Shown here: positions 1-9,610 of the stretch, piece after piece
Position numbering within the stretch: position 1 is the first letter of the stretch
Layout: each line of letters begins with the position of its first letter
Source: Snodgrassella communis
GTDB lineage: Bacteria > Pseudomonadota > Gammaproteobacteria > Burkholderiales > Neisseriaceae
DNA: 64,000 nt
Reading direction: 5' to 3'
Assembly: GCF_914768045.1 (NCBI RefSeq)
Contig: NZ_CAJZCD010000009.1
Location: 1-64,000 of the forward strand
Position numbers and translations under genes: made by a program
The notes under the pieces: model-generated
The model's database searches: none
What the model was told of the DNA's origin: nothing
Seen by the model: only the letters and a program-made list of their open reading frames with translations

Positions 1-97
1 ATTCACTGCGCGATTTTCCTTGCTGATAAAGTTTAACCATTTGTGCTTTGAAATCAGCACTAAAAGAGCGTCGTGCGCGTTTTTGTTGATTCATCAT
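1..97 (-). CDS. IS3-type transposase OrfA, N-terminal fragment (runs off window)
   Basis: The minus strand opens with ATG-ATG at 97/94, preceded by AAAGGA, and encodes a basic start (MMNQQKRARRSFSADFKAQ...) followed by MVKLYQQGKS. This is the usual beginning of the helix-turn-helix OrfA of IS3-family elements, which binds the terminal repeats. Only about 32 codons are visible because the window ends. The element's outer end should lie within about 100 bases upstream of the start, but I could not define the terminal inverted repeat. Whether the element is intact cannot be judged here. Confidence 0.7.
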   Translation of the reverse strand, partial: MMNQQKRARRSFSADFKAQMVKLYQQGKSRSE

Positions 98-282
98 TTT
101 TTCCTTTTTAAAGTTAAGTTTACCTTACCCCCTAAAAAAAGTTGTATGAATTAGTGTAGCCTATCCACATATATATTTTTTGCTAAAAATATGCTTCGTA
201 TTTAACACGTGGAATACCTGTTAATCGAACCACATGCGTAATATTTGAATAAGTGAAACCGCATATTTAAATACCTGCAGAC

Positions 283-1125
283 TTATTTTTTTAGAAATCT
301 GTATAGCCAAAAACTTAAGTTATTTTTATCTACTATTAATTGTCTACTATGTGAATAATGATTTTTATCTAATGCATGTTGCTGACTCGGATGATCGACT
401 GGTGAAGAGTTTATCAACTCATACATTGAGTAAACAATACCAAGATTTTCTGTTACATTTGTAAATCTGTGAGGATATTTATACTTAATTGGCTCTATCG
501 CACAGGTATAAGCATATGGACCTGTAATTCTTAACACTGCGCGTTTCCCCACCCCATGCAACCATGGATTATATACTTGTAAGTTCCCCAACACATAATT
601 TAAAACCTGACGTAAAAATGGATGACCTGCAGCAGATAAAATAGTCCATTGAATATCTTCCTGATAATTTAAGCGTGCCAGCTCTTTAGGCTGATGTACT
701 TGATTGTACCAGTGTGATAGTATAAACACATCATCTTGCTTTAAAACACTATCTAAAGGCTGAGTTAACGTTGTTTTGATATCTAAGTAAACTCCTCCTC
801 TTTTATATATCAGTAAATAGCGAAACAGGTCTGCTCGTGCTGGACCTAATTCAGGCGAAATAGATAAGTATACTTCTAATATTTCTTTCCCATACTCTTG
901 CCGTATAAATTCTTCAACTGCTTTGTCATCAAAAAAATGATATTTCCACTTGGGATTCAACTCACAGATATGATCAATATTTTCATACCATTCAGGCTTA
1001 AGGCTGTCCCAATCCTTATAAGTTTGATAGATCACTTTTGGAATAGCTTTTCCTTGTGCTATGATGGGCAGACTTAGAGTGTGCAGCCCTTTATTTAAAC
1101 CAATTTGATATTTTTTCAACGACAT
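283..1125 (-). CDS. GT32-family (capsular type) glycosyltransferase
   Basis: Probable cytoplasmic sugar transferase for a surface polysaccharide. After a short N-terminus it shows the family's IPKVIYQTYKDW segment, then ELGPARADLFRYLLIYKRGGVYLD near residues 92-115, which is the sugar-nucleotide binding part of the GT32/DXD fold. The motif reads D-I-K rather than D-x-D. I believe this variant occurs in capsule-type members, but activity is not proven. The reading frame extends to a TTG at 1143; ATG 1125 (280 aa) is preferred, although neither start has a good ribosome-binding site. It lies 148 bp downstream of manC on the same strand, so GDP-mannose or a related donor is a reasonable guess. 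The gene is very AT-rich compared with the rest of the window. Confidence 0.75.
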   Translation of the reverse strand: MSLKKYQIGLNKGLHTLSLPIIAQGKAIPKVIYQTYKDWDSLKPEWYENIDHICELNPKWKYHFFDDKAVEEFIRQEYGKEILEVYLSISPELGPARADLFRYLLIYKRGGVYLDIKTTLTQPLDSVLKQDDVFILSHWYNQVHQPKELARLNYQEDIQWTILSAAGHPFLRQVLNYVLGNLQVYNPWLHGVGKRAVLRITGPYAYTCAIEPIKYKYPHRFTNVTENLGIVYSMYELINSSPVDHPSQQHALDKNHYSHSRQLIVDKNNLSFWLYRFLKK

Positions 1126-1273
1126 AATAAGTAAGTAGTACAATCTAGCAAGGTAAAGATTATAGCTTTGTTCACTTTTTAAGCTTAATAGATTTATAAA
1201 ATTAAACGATTAGAAAACTAAATTTATATTTCATAAATTTAATTATGCATTAAACTTTTTACTCATAATTGAT

Positions 1274-2668
1274 TCAACATCGTTTGAAATCATCTTCCAA
1301 GCGCTCTATATCATCTTCTCCGGTATATTCACCCACTTGAGCTTCAATTAGTACAACGGGTATTTTGCCATCATTGGCCAAACGATGTACCTCCCCCATA
1401 CGTATATATGTACTCTCATTAGGACGAACAAAATATGAATCATCACCAATGGTGACTGTAGCAGTTCCAGAGACCACTATCCAATGTTCGCTTCTATGCC
1501 AATGGCGCTGCAATGATAAACGCTTTCCGGGTTTAACTTCGATGCGTTTGATTTTGTATCCATCAACATCCTCTAAAACTGTATAACTACCCCATGGCCT
1601 ATACATGGTTTTATGCTCTAGTAAAAGCTTTTTATTATTTTTCTCTAATTTATTTATTAGTTGTTTAACTTTTTGTGAAGAACCTTTATTAGCTATCAGC
1701 AATGCATCAGGTGTGTCAACAATTATACAATCATTTATATCTATCGTAGCAATGGCACGATCATGGCCGAGAATCAGATTATTATGACTATTTAACCCAA
1801 TATAATGCTGATCAGTTGTGTTGCCCTGCTCATCTTTAGGTAGGATTTGATCTAATGCATCGAAACATCCTAAGTCTGACCAGCCAAATTGAGCGGGGAT
1901 CATTTTTATTATGTTCGACTTTTCCAAAACTGCATAATCAATACTATTTTCTGGAATATTCTGCATATATTCCAAGGAAATCTGATTAACATTATCCTTA
2001 CGCTCTGCGTTTTTCGATGCCAAAACACACGCATCTAATATTTCTGGGGCATATATCGATAATTCTTTTAAGAAAACACCAGCTTTAAAGCAAAATATTC
2101 CGGCATTCCAATAAAATTTTCCTGACGAAATATACTGCAACGCCGTTTGGACATTTGGTTTTTCGTGGAACTTGGTGACATCCAATATTTCATTCTTATT
2201 ACCATTATCACACTCAATATAACCGTAACCCGTTTCAGGAGATGTAGGTGTTACACCTATGGTTACTAAAAAGCCTCTCTCTGCTGTATCTTGAGCTTTT
2301 TGCAAAACAGCCTGATAATTTTGTTGTTGGGTAATTAAATGATCCGATGGGGTAACCAGCACTATATCGTCTTCATTTAAATCCAGACAGGCCAAGGCAA
2401 TAGCTGGAGCGGTATTTCGGCCTATAGGTTCAATTAAGAACTGACTATTATCTATACCGTTAAGATGACTTAATTGCTCTTTTGATAGAAAATATTGATC
2501 TTGATTCGTTATTAAATAGAATTGATCACACAATTCTTTGTTATAACATACCGTTTTTTGAAACAGTGACTGTCCTTCAATTAAAGGAATATATTGTTTT
2601 GGCTGAGCATTTCTGCTGATTGGCCATAGGCGTGTGCCTTGCCCACCACAAAGTATGATGTTAATCAT
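1274..2668 (-). CDS. manC: Mannose-1-phosphate guanylyltransferase / mannose-6-phosphate isomerase
   Basis: Bifunctional cytoplasmic enzyme that makes GDP-mannose and can also interconvert fructose-6-P and mannose-6-P. The N-terminal nucleotidyltransferase domain begins with ILCGGQGTRLWPISR and contains the VTPSDH and FHEKP segments. The C-terminal cupin isomerase domain (from about residue 350) carries PWGSYTVLED, KRLSLQRHWHRSEHW and VVSGTA. At 464 aa it is full length for the AlgA/ManC/CpsB family. It is transcribed divergently from rfbB across a 167-bp AT-rich gap and towards the GT32 gene. It supplies an activated mannose donor for the polysaccharide made by this locus or for other glycans. 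Confidence 0.93.
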   Translation of the reverse strand: MINIILCGGQGTRLWPISRNAQPKQYIPLIEGQSLFQKTVCYNKELCDQFYLITNQDQYFLSKEQLSHLNGIDNSQFLIEPIGRNTAPAIALACLDLNEDDIVLVTPSDHLITQQQNYQAVLQKAQDTAERGFLVTIGVTPTSPETGYGYIECDNGNKNEILDVTKFHEKPNVQTALQYISSGKFYWNAGIFCFKAGVFLKELSIYAPEILDACVLASKNAERKDNVNQISLEYMQNIPENSIDYAVLEKSNIIKMIPAQFGWSDLGCFDALDQILPKDEQGNTTDQHYIGLNSHNNLILGHDRAIATIDINDCIIVDTPDALLIANKGSSQKVKQLINKLEKNNKKLLLEHKTMYRPWGSYTVLEDVDGYKIKRIEVKPGKRLSLQRHWHRSEHWIVVSGTATVTIGDDSYFVRPNESTYIRMGEVHRLANDGKIPVVLIEAQVGEYTGEDDIERLEDDFKRC

Positions 2669-2835
2669 TATTAAAACCGTTATTTTGCATAAATTTTAGA
2701 TAGAGATTACCATATATTATACTGAAACGAACGACATAAAGATTCTTATTCTTAGATAATTTTACAATGATAAAATAGTAATCCTTTAGATTAGTTAATC
2801 TTATAATATTTCTTTAACTTTTAAATCCGCAGAAT

Positions 2836-3849
2836 ATGAAATTTTTAATAACTGGAGGAGCCGGTTTCATTGGTTCCGCTATGATTCGTTTTCTGATCAA
2901 TCGAACTGATCATTGTGTTTTAAACATAGATAAACTTACTTACGCAGGAAATTTAAATTCATTATCAGATGTGGTCAATTGTCCACGTTATCAATTTTCC
3001 GCTACAGATATTTGCAATCAAACCACATTAACAAATTTGTTTAATGAGTTCAAACCTAATATTGTAATGCATTTCGCCGCTGAAACTCATGTAGATCGTT
3101 CTATTGACACACCTTCATTATTTATTAAAACAAATATAGTCGGCACTTTCACTTTACTTGAAGTGATTCGTAACTATTTCCATCAGCTCAGTCATACTGA
3201 TCAACAAAATTTCCGTTTTCATCATATCTCGACCGATGAAGTTTATGGAGATTTACAACACACTATGTCCCCATGCACAGAGTTATCTGCATATTCTCCA
3301 AGTTCTCCTTATTCAGCCAGCAAAGCCAGTGCTGATCATTTGGTAAGAGCATGGAATCGGACATATGATTTACCAGTTGTTATTTCTCATTGCACAAATA
3401 ATTTTGGTCCTTATCAACATCCTGAGAAATTGATCCCTCTAACTATATTAAATGCACTAAATCATAAACCTATTCCAGTCTACGGCAATGGAAAACAGGT
3501 TCGTGATTGGCTATATGTTACGGATCATGTAGACGCATTATATGCTGTTGCAAACAGTGGGCGGATTGGAGAGACCTACCATATTGGTGGATATAACGAG
3601 TATCAGAATATCGAAGTCATTCATACTATATGTGACATATTATCCCAAATAAAATCAGAAAATTATACGAATCTGATTACTTATACTACTGATCGTCAGG
3701 GGCATGATTTTCGCTATGCCTTGGATACATCTAAAATTAAAAGTGAGTTAAACTGGAGGCCTAAAGAAACATTTCATTCTGGTTTGTATAAAACAATTAC
3801 TTGGTACCTGAATAATCAACAATGGATTAAAAGCTTATCTCACAAATAA
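2836..3849 (+). CDS. rfbB: dTDP-glucose 4,6-dehydratase
   Basis: Second step of dTDP-L-rhamnose synthesis: NAD-dependent conversion of dTDP-glucose to dTDP-4-keto-6-deoxyglucose. It is an extended short-chain dehydrogenase of 337 aa. The Rossmann motif [14 protein letters not shown] is at residues 7-20, the STDEVYGDL segment supplies active-site Asp/Glu, and [15 protein letters not shown] holds the catalytic Tyr-x3-Lys. It is the first of three rml genes on the plus strand, but a 155-bp AT-rich gap separates it from rfbA, so the two may not share one tight transcript. No convincing Shine-Dalgarno precedes the ATG. Confidence 0.95.
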   Translation: MKFLITGGAGFIGSAMIRFLINRTDHCVLNIDKLTYAGNLNSLSDVVNCPRYQFSATDICNQTTLTNLFNEFKPNIVMHFAAETHVDRSIDTPSLFIKTNIVGTFTLLEVIRNYFHQLSHTDQQNFRFHHISTDEVYGDLQHTMSPCTELSAYSPSSPYSASKASADHLVRAWNRTYDLPVVISHCTNNFGPYQHPEKLIPLTILNALNHKPIPVYGNGKQVRDWLYVTDHVDALYAVANSGRIGETYHIGGYNEYQNIEVIHTICDILSQIKSENYTNLITYTTDRQGHDFRYALDTSKIKSELNWRPKETFHSGLYKTITWYLNNQQWIKSLSHK

Positions 3850-4004
3850 ATACTATATGAGCAGATTCAAGGAAATTAAACTTTTACTCAAACTTCGATA
3901 TAATATATTGTAAAATATGAAAAATTATACATTACAGTACTAGATTTATTTAAAATTAATAGATATATATTATAGTTATTCATTATTTATAAAGTTTATA
4001 TTCC

Positions 4005-4913
4005 ATGTTATTACCCATGCCCCCTCGAAAAGGTATCGTTATTGCTGGAGGTATAGGATCAAGGCTTTATCCCGTTACTATAGCTGTATCAAAACAGCTG
4101 CTTCCTATCTATGATAAGCCTATGGTTTATTATCCACTTTCTGTTTTGATGCTAGCCTATATTCGCGATATTTTAATTATTACAACTCCTTGTGATTTAC
4201 CTAATTTTAAAAAATTATTTGGTGATGGCAGTCAATTTGGTATCAAGATTAGTTACCAAACACAACCTTCTCCCGATGGCTTGGCTCAAGCATTCATTCT
4301 GGCAGAGGATTTTATTGATAATGATAATGTGACTATGATATTAGGTGATAATATTTTCTACGGACAAAATTTTCGCCAACAGTTAAACGTAGCTTATAAA
4401 CGGCAAATCGGTGCTACTGTTTTTGGGTATTATGTTAATGATCCTGAAAGATTTGGCATAATTGAATTTGATCATGACAGAAATATATTGTCACTTGAAG
4501 AAAAACCAGTTAAACCAAAGTCTAATTATGCAGTCACTGGTTTATATTTTTACGACAATCAAGTTGTTGAAATAGCAAAAGAAATCACCCCTTCTACACG
4601 AAAAGAACTAGAAATAACTGATATCAATAATATTTATTTGAAACAGCAACAGTTAAATGTTGAATTATTAGATCGTGGTTTTACTTGGATGGACACGGGA
4701 ACTCACAAATCTTTAATTGAAGCAAATCAGTTTGTGCAGAGAACTGAAAACCAAAAAGATTTAAAAATAGCTTGTCTTGAAGAAATCGCTTTTAATAATG
4801 GATGGATTAGTGCTGATCAATTGTATGAACGTGGTCAATTCTTATCTAAAACTAACTATGGACAATATTTATTGCGAATTCACACTGAATATTATAAGAA
4901 AGACCTACTGTGA
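4005..4913 (+). CDS. rfbA: Glucose-1-phosphate thymidylyltransferase
   Basis: First step of dTDP-rhamnose synthesis: glucose-1-P plus dTTP gives dTDP-glucose. The N-terminal nucleotide loop is [11 protein letters not shown] (usual GGSGTRLYP), followed by [26 protein letters not shown] and [11 protein letters not shown], all typical of RmlA. At 302 aa it is slightly long for the family; the second Met (residue 5, [12 protein letters not shown]) matches family starts better, and neither start has a clear ribosome-binding site. It overlaps rfbC by four bases (GTGA), which indicates translational coupling. Confidence 0.95.
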   Translation: MLLPMPPRKGIVIAGGIGSRLYPVTIAVSKQLLPIYDKPMVYYPLSVLMLAYIRDILIITTPCDLPNFKKLFGDGSQFGIKISYQTQPSPDGLAQAFILAEDFIDNDNVTMILGDNIFYGQNFRQQLNVAYKRQIGATVFGYYVNDPERFGIIEFDHDRNILSLEEKPVKPKSNYAVTGLYFYDNQVVEIAKEITPSTRKELEITDINNIYLKQQQLNVELLDRGFTWMDTGTHKSLIEANQFVQRTENQKDLKIACLEEIAFNNGWISADQLYERGQFLSKTNYGQYLLRIHTEYYKKDLL

Positions 4914-5476
4914 ATGTGATCGACACACCCATTCTAGGCTTATTAATCGTTGAGCCACTGGTATTGAACGATGAGCGCGGCTGGTTTATGGAAAGCTTTA
5001 ATAAAAACCAGTTTGAGCAGGCTTTGCAAGAGCGTAATCTGCCTTGCCCTATTTTTGTTCAGGACAATCACTCTTTATCGCACAAAGGTGTGATACGGGG
5101 TTTGCATTATCAAATAGCACCACATGAACAAGGTAAACTAGTTCGTGTTGTTCAGGGGAGGGTTTGGGATGTAGCAGTTGATATACGCCCACACTCCCAT
5201 ACATTTGGCAAATGGTATGGAATTGAACTTTCTGCAACTAACCGTCGACAATTCTGGATACCAGCAGGTTTTGCCCACGGTTTTATCGCCATGGAAAATA
5301 ATACTCAATTTTTATATAAAACAACTGATTTTTATTCCAAAGATTGTGAGCGCACACTGCTCTGGAATGACCCTGAACTAGCTATTTCTTGGCCTATAAG
5401 CTCAGATATGGTAGTTAGTCAGGCACGTAAAGATGCTCAGGCTCCAAATTTTGCACATTTTAAAAATAATCTATAG
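4910..5476 (+). CDS. rfbC: dTDP-4-dehydrorhamnose 3,5-epimerase
   Basis: Third step of dTDP-L-rhamnose synthesis. It is a cupin-fold enzyme of 188 aa, normal length for RmlC. Visible motifs are [20 protein letters not shown] (with the catalytic His region), [19 protein letters not shown] and [11 protein letters not shown]. The start is GTG at 4910, overlapping the rfbA stop by four bases. The reductase RfbD that finishes the pathway is not encoded next to it: rmuC follows after a 217-bp AT-rich gap. Confidence 0.95.
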   Translation: MNVIDTPILGLLIVEPLVLNDERGWFMESFNKNQFEQALQERNLPCPIFVQDNHSLSHKGVIRGLHYQIAPHEQGKLVRVVQGRVWDVAVDIRPHSHTFGKWYGIELSATNRRQFWIPAGFAHGFIAMENNTQFLYKTTDFYSKDCERTLLWNDPELAISWPISSDMVVSQARKDAQAPNFAHFKNNL

Positions 5477-5693
5477 CTAGTTTTTAAAACCTTGTTAAAA
5501 ATATTATTGCTTGCGCTTTCTTTTTTTAATCACGATATAGATTAAGTATTTAAATTAAATTTAAAAAAGATAAATTGGCTGAGAAAGCTGATTTATATGG
5601 ATTGTCAAATTCCAATTTTTAAATACGTTTCTGTAAAGATACGACCATGATATTATTGCTTTCTTTGTATTAGTTTTTTGGTATTATTTCATT

Positions 5694-7313
5694 ATGGCAG
5701 CTGTTACTTTCACTATCTGGCTGATTTGGATTATTGCACTTATATTGGTTTCATCTGTTATCTATTTAATATCGCACCAAAAATTATTGCAAGAACGTCA
5801 GGCTGGGCACATGCGTCTGTCGCAGGCAACAAATGAAATGGTTCGTATTCAAACGGAAGCAAATAATTTACAACAAATTAATCAGAATATTGAAATTGAG
5901 CTGAACCACTGCCGTGAGGAGTTACAGCTTGTTCACAAGCGTTTGAGTGCTGCTGAAGCAGTTAATACTCAATTAATCAATGTTCAAGATACATTACAGC
6001 AGGAGCGACAGCAATATCGGTCGATCTCAGAACAATTCCAGATTCTTTCGACTAAACTGGCTACAGCAGAACAACAGTTGCAAAACTGGCAGTTGCACGG
6101 TGAGGAATGGCGTTTGCGTGAAGAAAAATATATGCAGGTTCAGGAGGAACTGAATCATGTCCGTGTAGAAAATAGTCGTCTGGCTTCACAGCTACAGCAT
6201 GAACGTGAGGCATATGAAGAAAAATTTGTACTTTTAAATGAAGCTCGTACCAGTCTCAGTGACCAGTTTAAATCACTGGCTAATGATATTCTGGAAGAGA
6301 AGAGTAAACGCTTCAGTGAGCAGAATCAGGCCAGTCTTAGCCAATTGCTGAATCCTTTACACGAACGTATGCAAGGATTTAGTCAGCTGGTGCAAAATAC
6401 CTATGAAAAAGAAGCTAAAGAGCGGACTACTCTGGAAACTGAGCTGAAACACTTACAGCAGTTGAATGCACAATTGCATTATGATGCCAAAGCACTTACT
6501 GATGCGTTGTCTGGTACCCAAAATAAGAATCAGGGTAACTGGGGCGAAATGATTCTGGAAAAGGTATTGGAAAATTCTGGTTTGCACAAGGGGCGGGAAT
6601 ATGTTTTACAGGCTTCTTCTACTGTTATTGATGAGTTTGGCCGCCAACGTCGCTTGCAACCGGATGTACTGGTAAATTTACCAGAAAATAAACAGATAGT
6701 TATTGATGCTAAAACATCGCTTACTGCTTATGTGCGCTATACTCAGGCAACTGATGCCAGCAGTGCTGACAAGGCTTTAGCCGCACACATTCAGTCGGTA
6801 CGTCAGCACATCAAAGAGCTGTCGGCCAAATGCTATGATGAAATTGATGGGCTAAATACGCTGGATTTTGTGTTTATGTTTATTCCGGTTGAACCAGCCT
6901 ATTTACTTGCGCTACAACAGGATAATCAGCTGTTTGATGACTGCTTTCAAAAGCGGATTATGCTGGTTGGTCCCAGTACTTTACTGGCTACACTACGTAC
7001 AATTGCTCATATCTGGCGTAGTGAACAACAAAATCAGAATGCTTTGACTATCGCAAAGGAAGGCGGCAGGTTGTATGACAAATTTGTTGGCTTTGTAAAT
7101 ACTCTGGAAGGTGTGGGTAAAAATCTGGATCAGGCACAAGGACAATTTCAGAAAGCCATGGGACAATTGGTAAGTGGTCGTGGAAATCTGGTGAGTAAAG
7201 CCAATAAATTGCGTCAACTGGGTGTGCAAAGCAGTAAAAATTTGCCTGAACACTATCAATGTCTGGAAGAGGACGAAGAAGAATTACCTGTGGCCACTAC
7301 AGATTCTCTCTGA
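5694..7313 (+). CDS. rmuC: DNA recombination protein RmuC
   Basis: RmuC proteins limit inversions and other rearrangements at short inverted repeats and carry a restriction-nuclease-like fold. This 539-aa copy has an N-terminal membrane segment (about residues 6-26), a long Gln/Glu-rich coiled coil (about 35-210), and the RmuC core from about residue 270 (GTQNKNQGNWGEMILEKVLE, QPDVLVNLPENKQIVIDAK, FIPVEPAYLLALQ). It stands alone on the plus strand between rfbC and the AmpG-type permease. The last 20 residues are acidic and probably unstructured. Confidence 0.92.
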   Translation: MAAVTFTIWLIWIIALILVSSVIYLISHQKLLQERQAGHMRLSQATNEMVRIQTEANNLQQINQNIEIELNHCREELQLVHKRLSAAEAVNTQLINVQDTLQQERQQYRSISEQFQILSTKLATAEQQLQNWQLHGEEWRLREEKYMQVQEELNHVRVENSRLASQLQHEREAYEEKFVLLNEARTSLSDQFKSLANDILEEKSKRFSEQNQASLSQLLNPLHERMQGFSQLVQNTYEKEAKERTTLETELKHLQQLNAQLHYDAKALTDALSGTQNKNQGNWGEMILEKVLENSGLHKGREYVLQASSTVIDEFGRQRRLQPDVLVNLPENKQIVIDAKTSLTAYVRYTQATDASSADKALAAHIQSVRQHIKELSAKCYDEIDGLNTLDFVFMFIPVEPAYLLALQQDNQLFDDCFQKRIMLVGPSTLLATLRTIAHIWRSEQQNQNALTIAKEGGRLYDKFVGFVNTLEGVGKNLDQAQGQFQKAMGQLVSGRGNLVSKANKLRQLGVQSSKNLPEHYQCLEEDEEELPVATTDSL

Positions 7314-7541
7314 TTAGGCCCTACCAATTCAATAGTTAATTATCTGTTGTACATCGATGACTTGGATAGCACCTTATGTAAGCCATGAGTACATGTTGCT
7401 TTATGCGATTTCAAACTGGCGTACAATAACGAGTTCATTACTAGTCTGTTTTCTTTTTTAACAATTTGTGCCAATTGCATAAGAGCTGAGATTTATGCAG
7501 GTTTTTCGGGCATATGTGATTTGCTGGTGGATTATATCTGT

Positions 7542-8828
7542 ATGACTCAGAATAATACTCAATTAACTACATCTTTATGGCATAAAATTTTCAGTCGCCA
7601 TATGCTGATTTGTGTATTTACCGGTTTCAGTTCCGGCCTACCGTTATATTTTCTGATTAATCTGGTACCGGCGTGGCTGCGTAATGAAGGTGTAGATCTA
7701 ACTACTATTGGTCTGTTTTCAATCGTTGGTTTACCTTTTACTTGGAAGTTTTTATGGTCACCATTGATGGATGCGCTTTATTTTCCATGGCTGGGAAGAC
7801 GACGTAGCTGGATGTTTATCACACAGGTTGCTCTATTGCTGGCGCTGCTGGGTTATATGGTGCTTAATCCACAGCAGAACATGACGGCGATTAAGATTTT
7901 GTCTTTGTTTGTGGCTTTTTTTGCTGCCAGTCAGGATATTGTATTGGATGCTTTCCGGCGTGAAATATTACAGGATAATGAGCTTGGGCTGGGTAATGCG
8001 ATTCATGTTAATTCCTATCGTATTGCGGCACTGGTTCCGGGCTCTTTAGCACTCATTCTGGCCGATATATATCCATGGCCAACGGTATTTGCTATTACAG
8101 CATTATTTATGTTGCCCGGGATGTTGGTGACTCTCTTTCTGGCTCATGAACCAAAGCTACCTGTACTGACATCTAAGTCTTTTAAACAGACTGTTATTGA
8201 TCCTTTTGAGGAGTTTTTTGCCCGTAAAGGCGTTAAAAGCGCTTTGCTGGTACTATTTTTTATTTTCCTATATAAACTTGGTGACAGTATGGCTACTGCG
8301 CTGGCTACACCCTTTTATCTGGATATGGGCTTTAGTAAGAAAGATATTGGTCTGATTGCCAAAAATGCTGGTTTATGGCCAACGATTATTGCTGGAATTC
8401 TGGGTGGTATCTGGATGATTAAGCTGGGCATTAATCGTGCTTTATGGTTATTTGGGCTGGTACAGGTTTTTTCTATTCTGGGTTTTGCCTGGCTGGCTAG
8501 TCAGGGACCCTTTACAGTTATCGGTACAAAACAGCTGTTGATACTGGCTGCTGTTATTGGATTTGAGGCTGTTGGTGTAGGTTTGGGTACGGCTGCTTTT
8601 GTGGCTTATATGGCGCGGGAAACCAATCCCGCCTTTACGGCGACACAACTGGCGCTGTTTACTAGTCTTGCTGCAGTACCAAGAACCTTGATTAACGCAA
8701 CTACAGGCTATTTGGTTAACTGGTTAGGCTATGTGAGTTTTTTCTGGTTATGTTTTTTTCTAGCCTTACCAGGTATGCTGTTATTGTTGAAAGTTGCGCC
8801 ATGGAATAAAAGGCTAATCAATGTTTGA
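7542..8828 (+). CDS. ampG: AmpG-type MFS permease (muropeptide importer)
   Basis: Inner-membrane major-facilitator permease of the AmpG family, which brings anhydromuropeptides into the cytoplasm for cell-wall recycling. The protein is almost all membrane helices (12 or more). Early family motifs are visible: GFSSGLPLYFLINLVPAWLR, GLPFTWKFLWSPLMD and AASQDIVLDAFRRE. The frame opens at a TTG (7521), but ATG 7542 gives a start (MTQNNTQ) that fits better. It pairs functionally, though not by operon, with MltA elsewhere in the window, which releases anhydromuropeptides. The substrate is inferred from family. Confidence 0.85.
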   Translation: MTQNNTQLTTSLWHKIFSRHMLICVFTGFSSGLPLYFLINLVPAWLRNEGVDLTTIGLFSIVGLPFTWKFLWSPLMDALYFPWLGRRRSWMFITQVALLLALLGYMVLNPQQNMTAIKILSLFVAFFAASQDIVLDAFRREILQDNELGLGNAIHVNSYRIAALVPGSLALILADIYPWPTVFAITALFMLPGMLVTLFLAHEPKLPVLTSKSFKQTVIDPFEEFFARKGVKSALLVLFFIFLYKLGDSMATALATPFYLDMGFSKKDIGLIAKNAGLWPTIIAGILGGIWMIKLGINRALWLFGLVQVFSILGFAWLASQGPFTVIGTKQLLILAAVIGFEAVGVGLGTAAFVAYMARETNPAFTATQLALFTSLAAVPRTLINATTGYLVNWLGYVSFFWLCFFLALPGMLLLLKVAPWNKRLINV

Positions 8829-8949
8829 ATGTTTATTACCCATGATTTGATGATAAGAAATTTACTACACATTTGTCTGTAATCAACTAAGCATGTAGTT
8901 ATTTTCTAATATTTAAATTTAAGTTCCTTGCAAATAAGTGGTGGTATGA

Positions 8950-9585
8950 TTAACGCAAAAATGGATTATATTCTTTTTCATGACCAATCGTAGTCATAAA
9001 TCCATGCCCCGGCAAAACTCGGGTTTCATCGGGCAAGGTAAACAATTTACTCTGAATGCCATGAATTAAATCAGCATGATTCCCACCTGGGAAATCAGTA
9101 CGGCCAATGGATTCCCGAAATAAAACATCGCCAGCAATCAGCAGGCTATTCGCCTGACTGTAGAATACAACGTGACCGGGAGTATGCCCGGGTATGTGAT
9201 AGACAACAAATGTGTGTTCACCAACAGTTAACTTATCACCATCCTGTAACCAGTGAGTAGGTGTAAACGGCTGACTAAGAGGAAAGCCATAATTAGTGGT
9301 AACCTCCGGTAATGCCTGCAACCAGTAATCGTCTGCCTGATGTGGCCCCCATACTGGAACAGCGTGCTGGGCAGTTAAATCTGTCACCCCACCAGCATGA
9401 TCAAGGTGTCCGTGTGTTAACCAGATGGCCTGTAATTTGAGCTGGTACTTGTCTACCTCACTCAATAAACGTTCGGCTTCACCACCGACATCTGTCAATA
9501 TTGCCTCTTTGCTAACATCATCCCATAGTAGTGCCGCATTCTGTTGAAACGGGGTTACGGGTATAACTCTCATCTGTAAAGCCAT
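8950..9585 (-). CDS. MBL-fold hydrolase, glyoxalase II-like (YcbL/GloC type)
   Basis: Cytoplasmic metallo-beta-lactamase-fold thioester hydrolase. Metal ligands are visible in THGHLDHAGG (HxHxDH, about residues 57-62), HIPGHTPGHVVF and DVLFRESIGRTDFPGG, with a late His in LPGHGFMTTIG. At 211 aa it matches the short YcbL/GloC group, which lacks the C-terminal glutathione domain of GloB. The start follows a good AAAGGA site. It lies 25 bp downstream of the TSUP permease, probably in one transcript. Lactoylglutathione hydrolysis is the likely reaction; a sulfur-related role is possible given the neighbour but unsupported by any extra domain. Confidence 0.82.
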   Translation of the reverse strand: MALQMRVIPVTPFQQNAALLWDDVSKEAILTDVGGEAERLLSEVDKYQLKLQAIWLTHGHLDHAGGVTDLTAQHAVPVWGPHQADDYWLQALPEVTTNYGFPLSQPFTPTHWLQDGDKLTVGEHTFVVYHIPGHTPGHVVFYSQANSLLIAGDVLFRESIGRTDFPGGNHADLIHGIQSKLFTLPDETRVLPGHGFMTTIGHEKEYNPFLR

Positions 9586-9610
9586 TTTTTTCCTTTATTT
9601 TGCTACCCAT

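Noticed and set aside
1220-1240. AT-only inverted repeat AAATTTAT/ATAAATTT between manC and the GT32 gene
   Set aside because: An 8-bp A/T palindrome is expected by chance in DNA this AT-rich, and it would form a weak hairpin.
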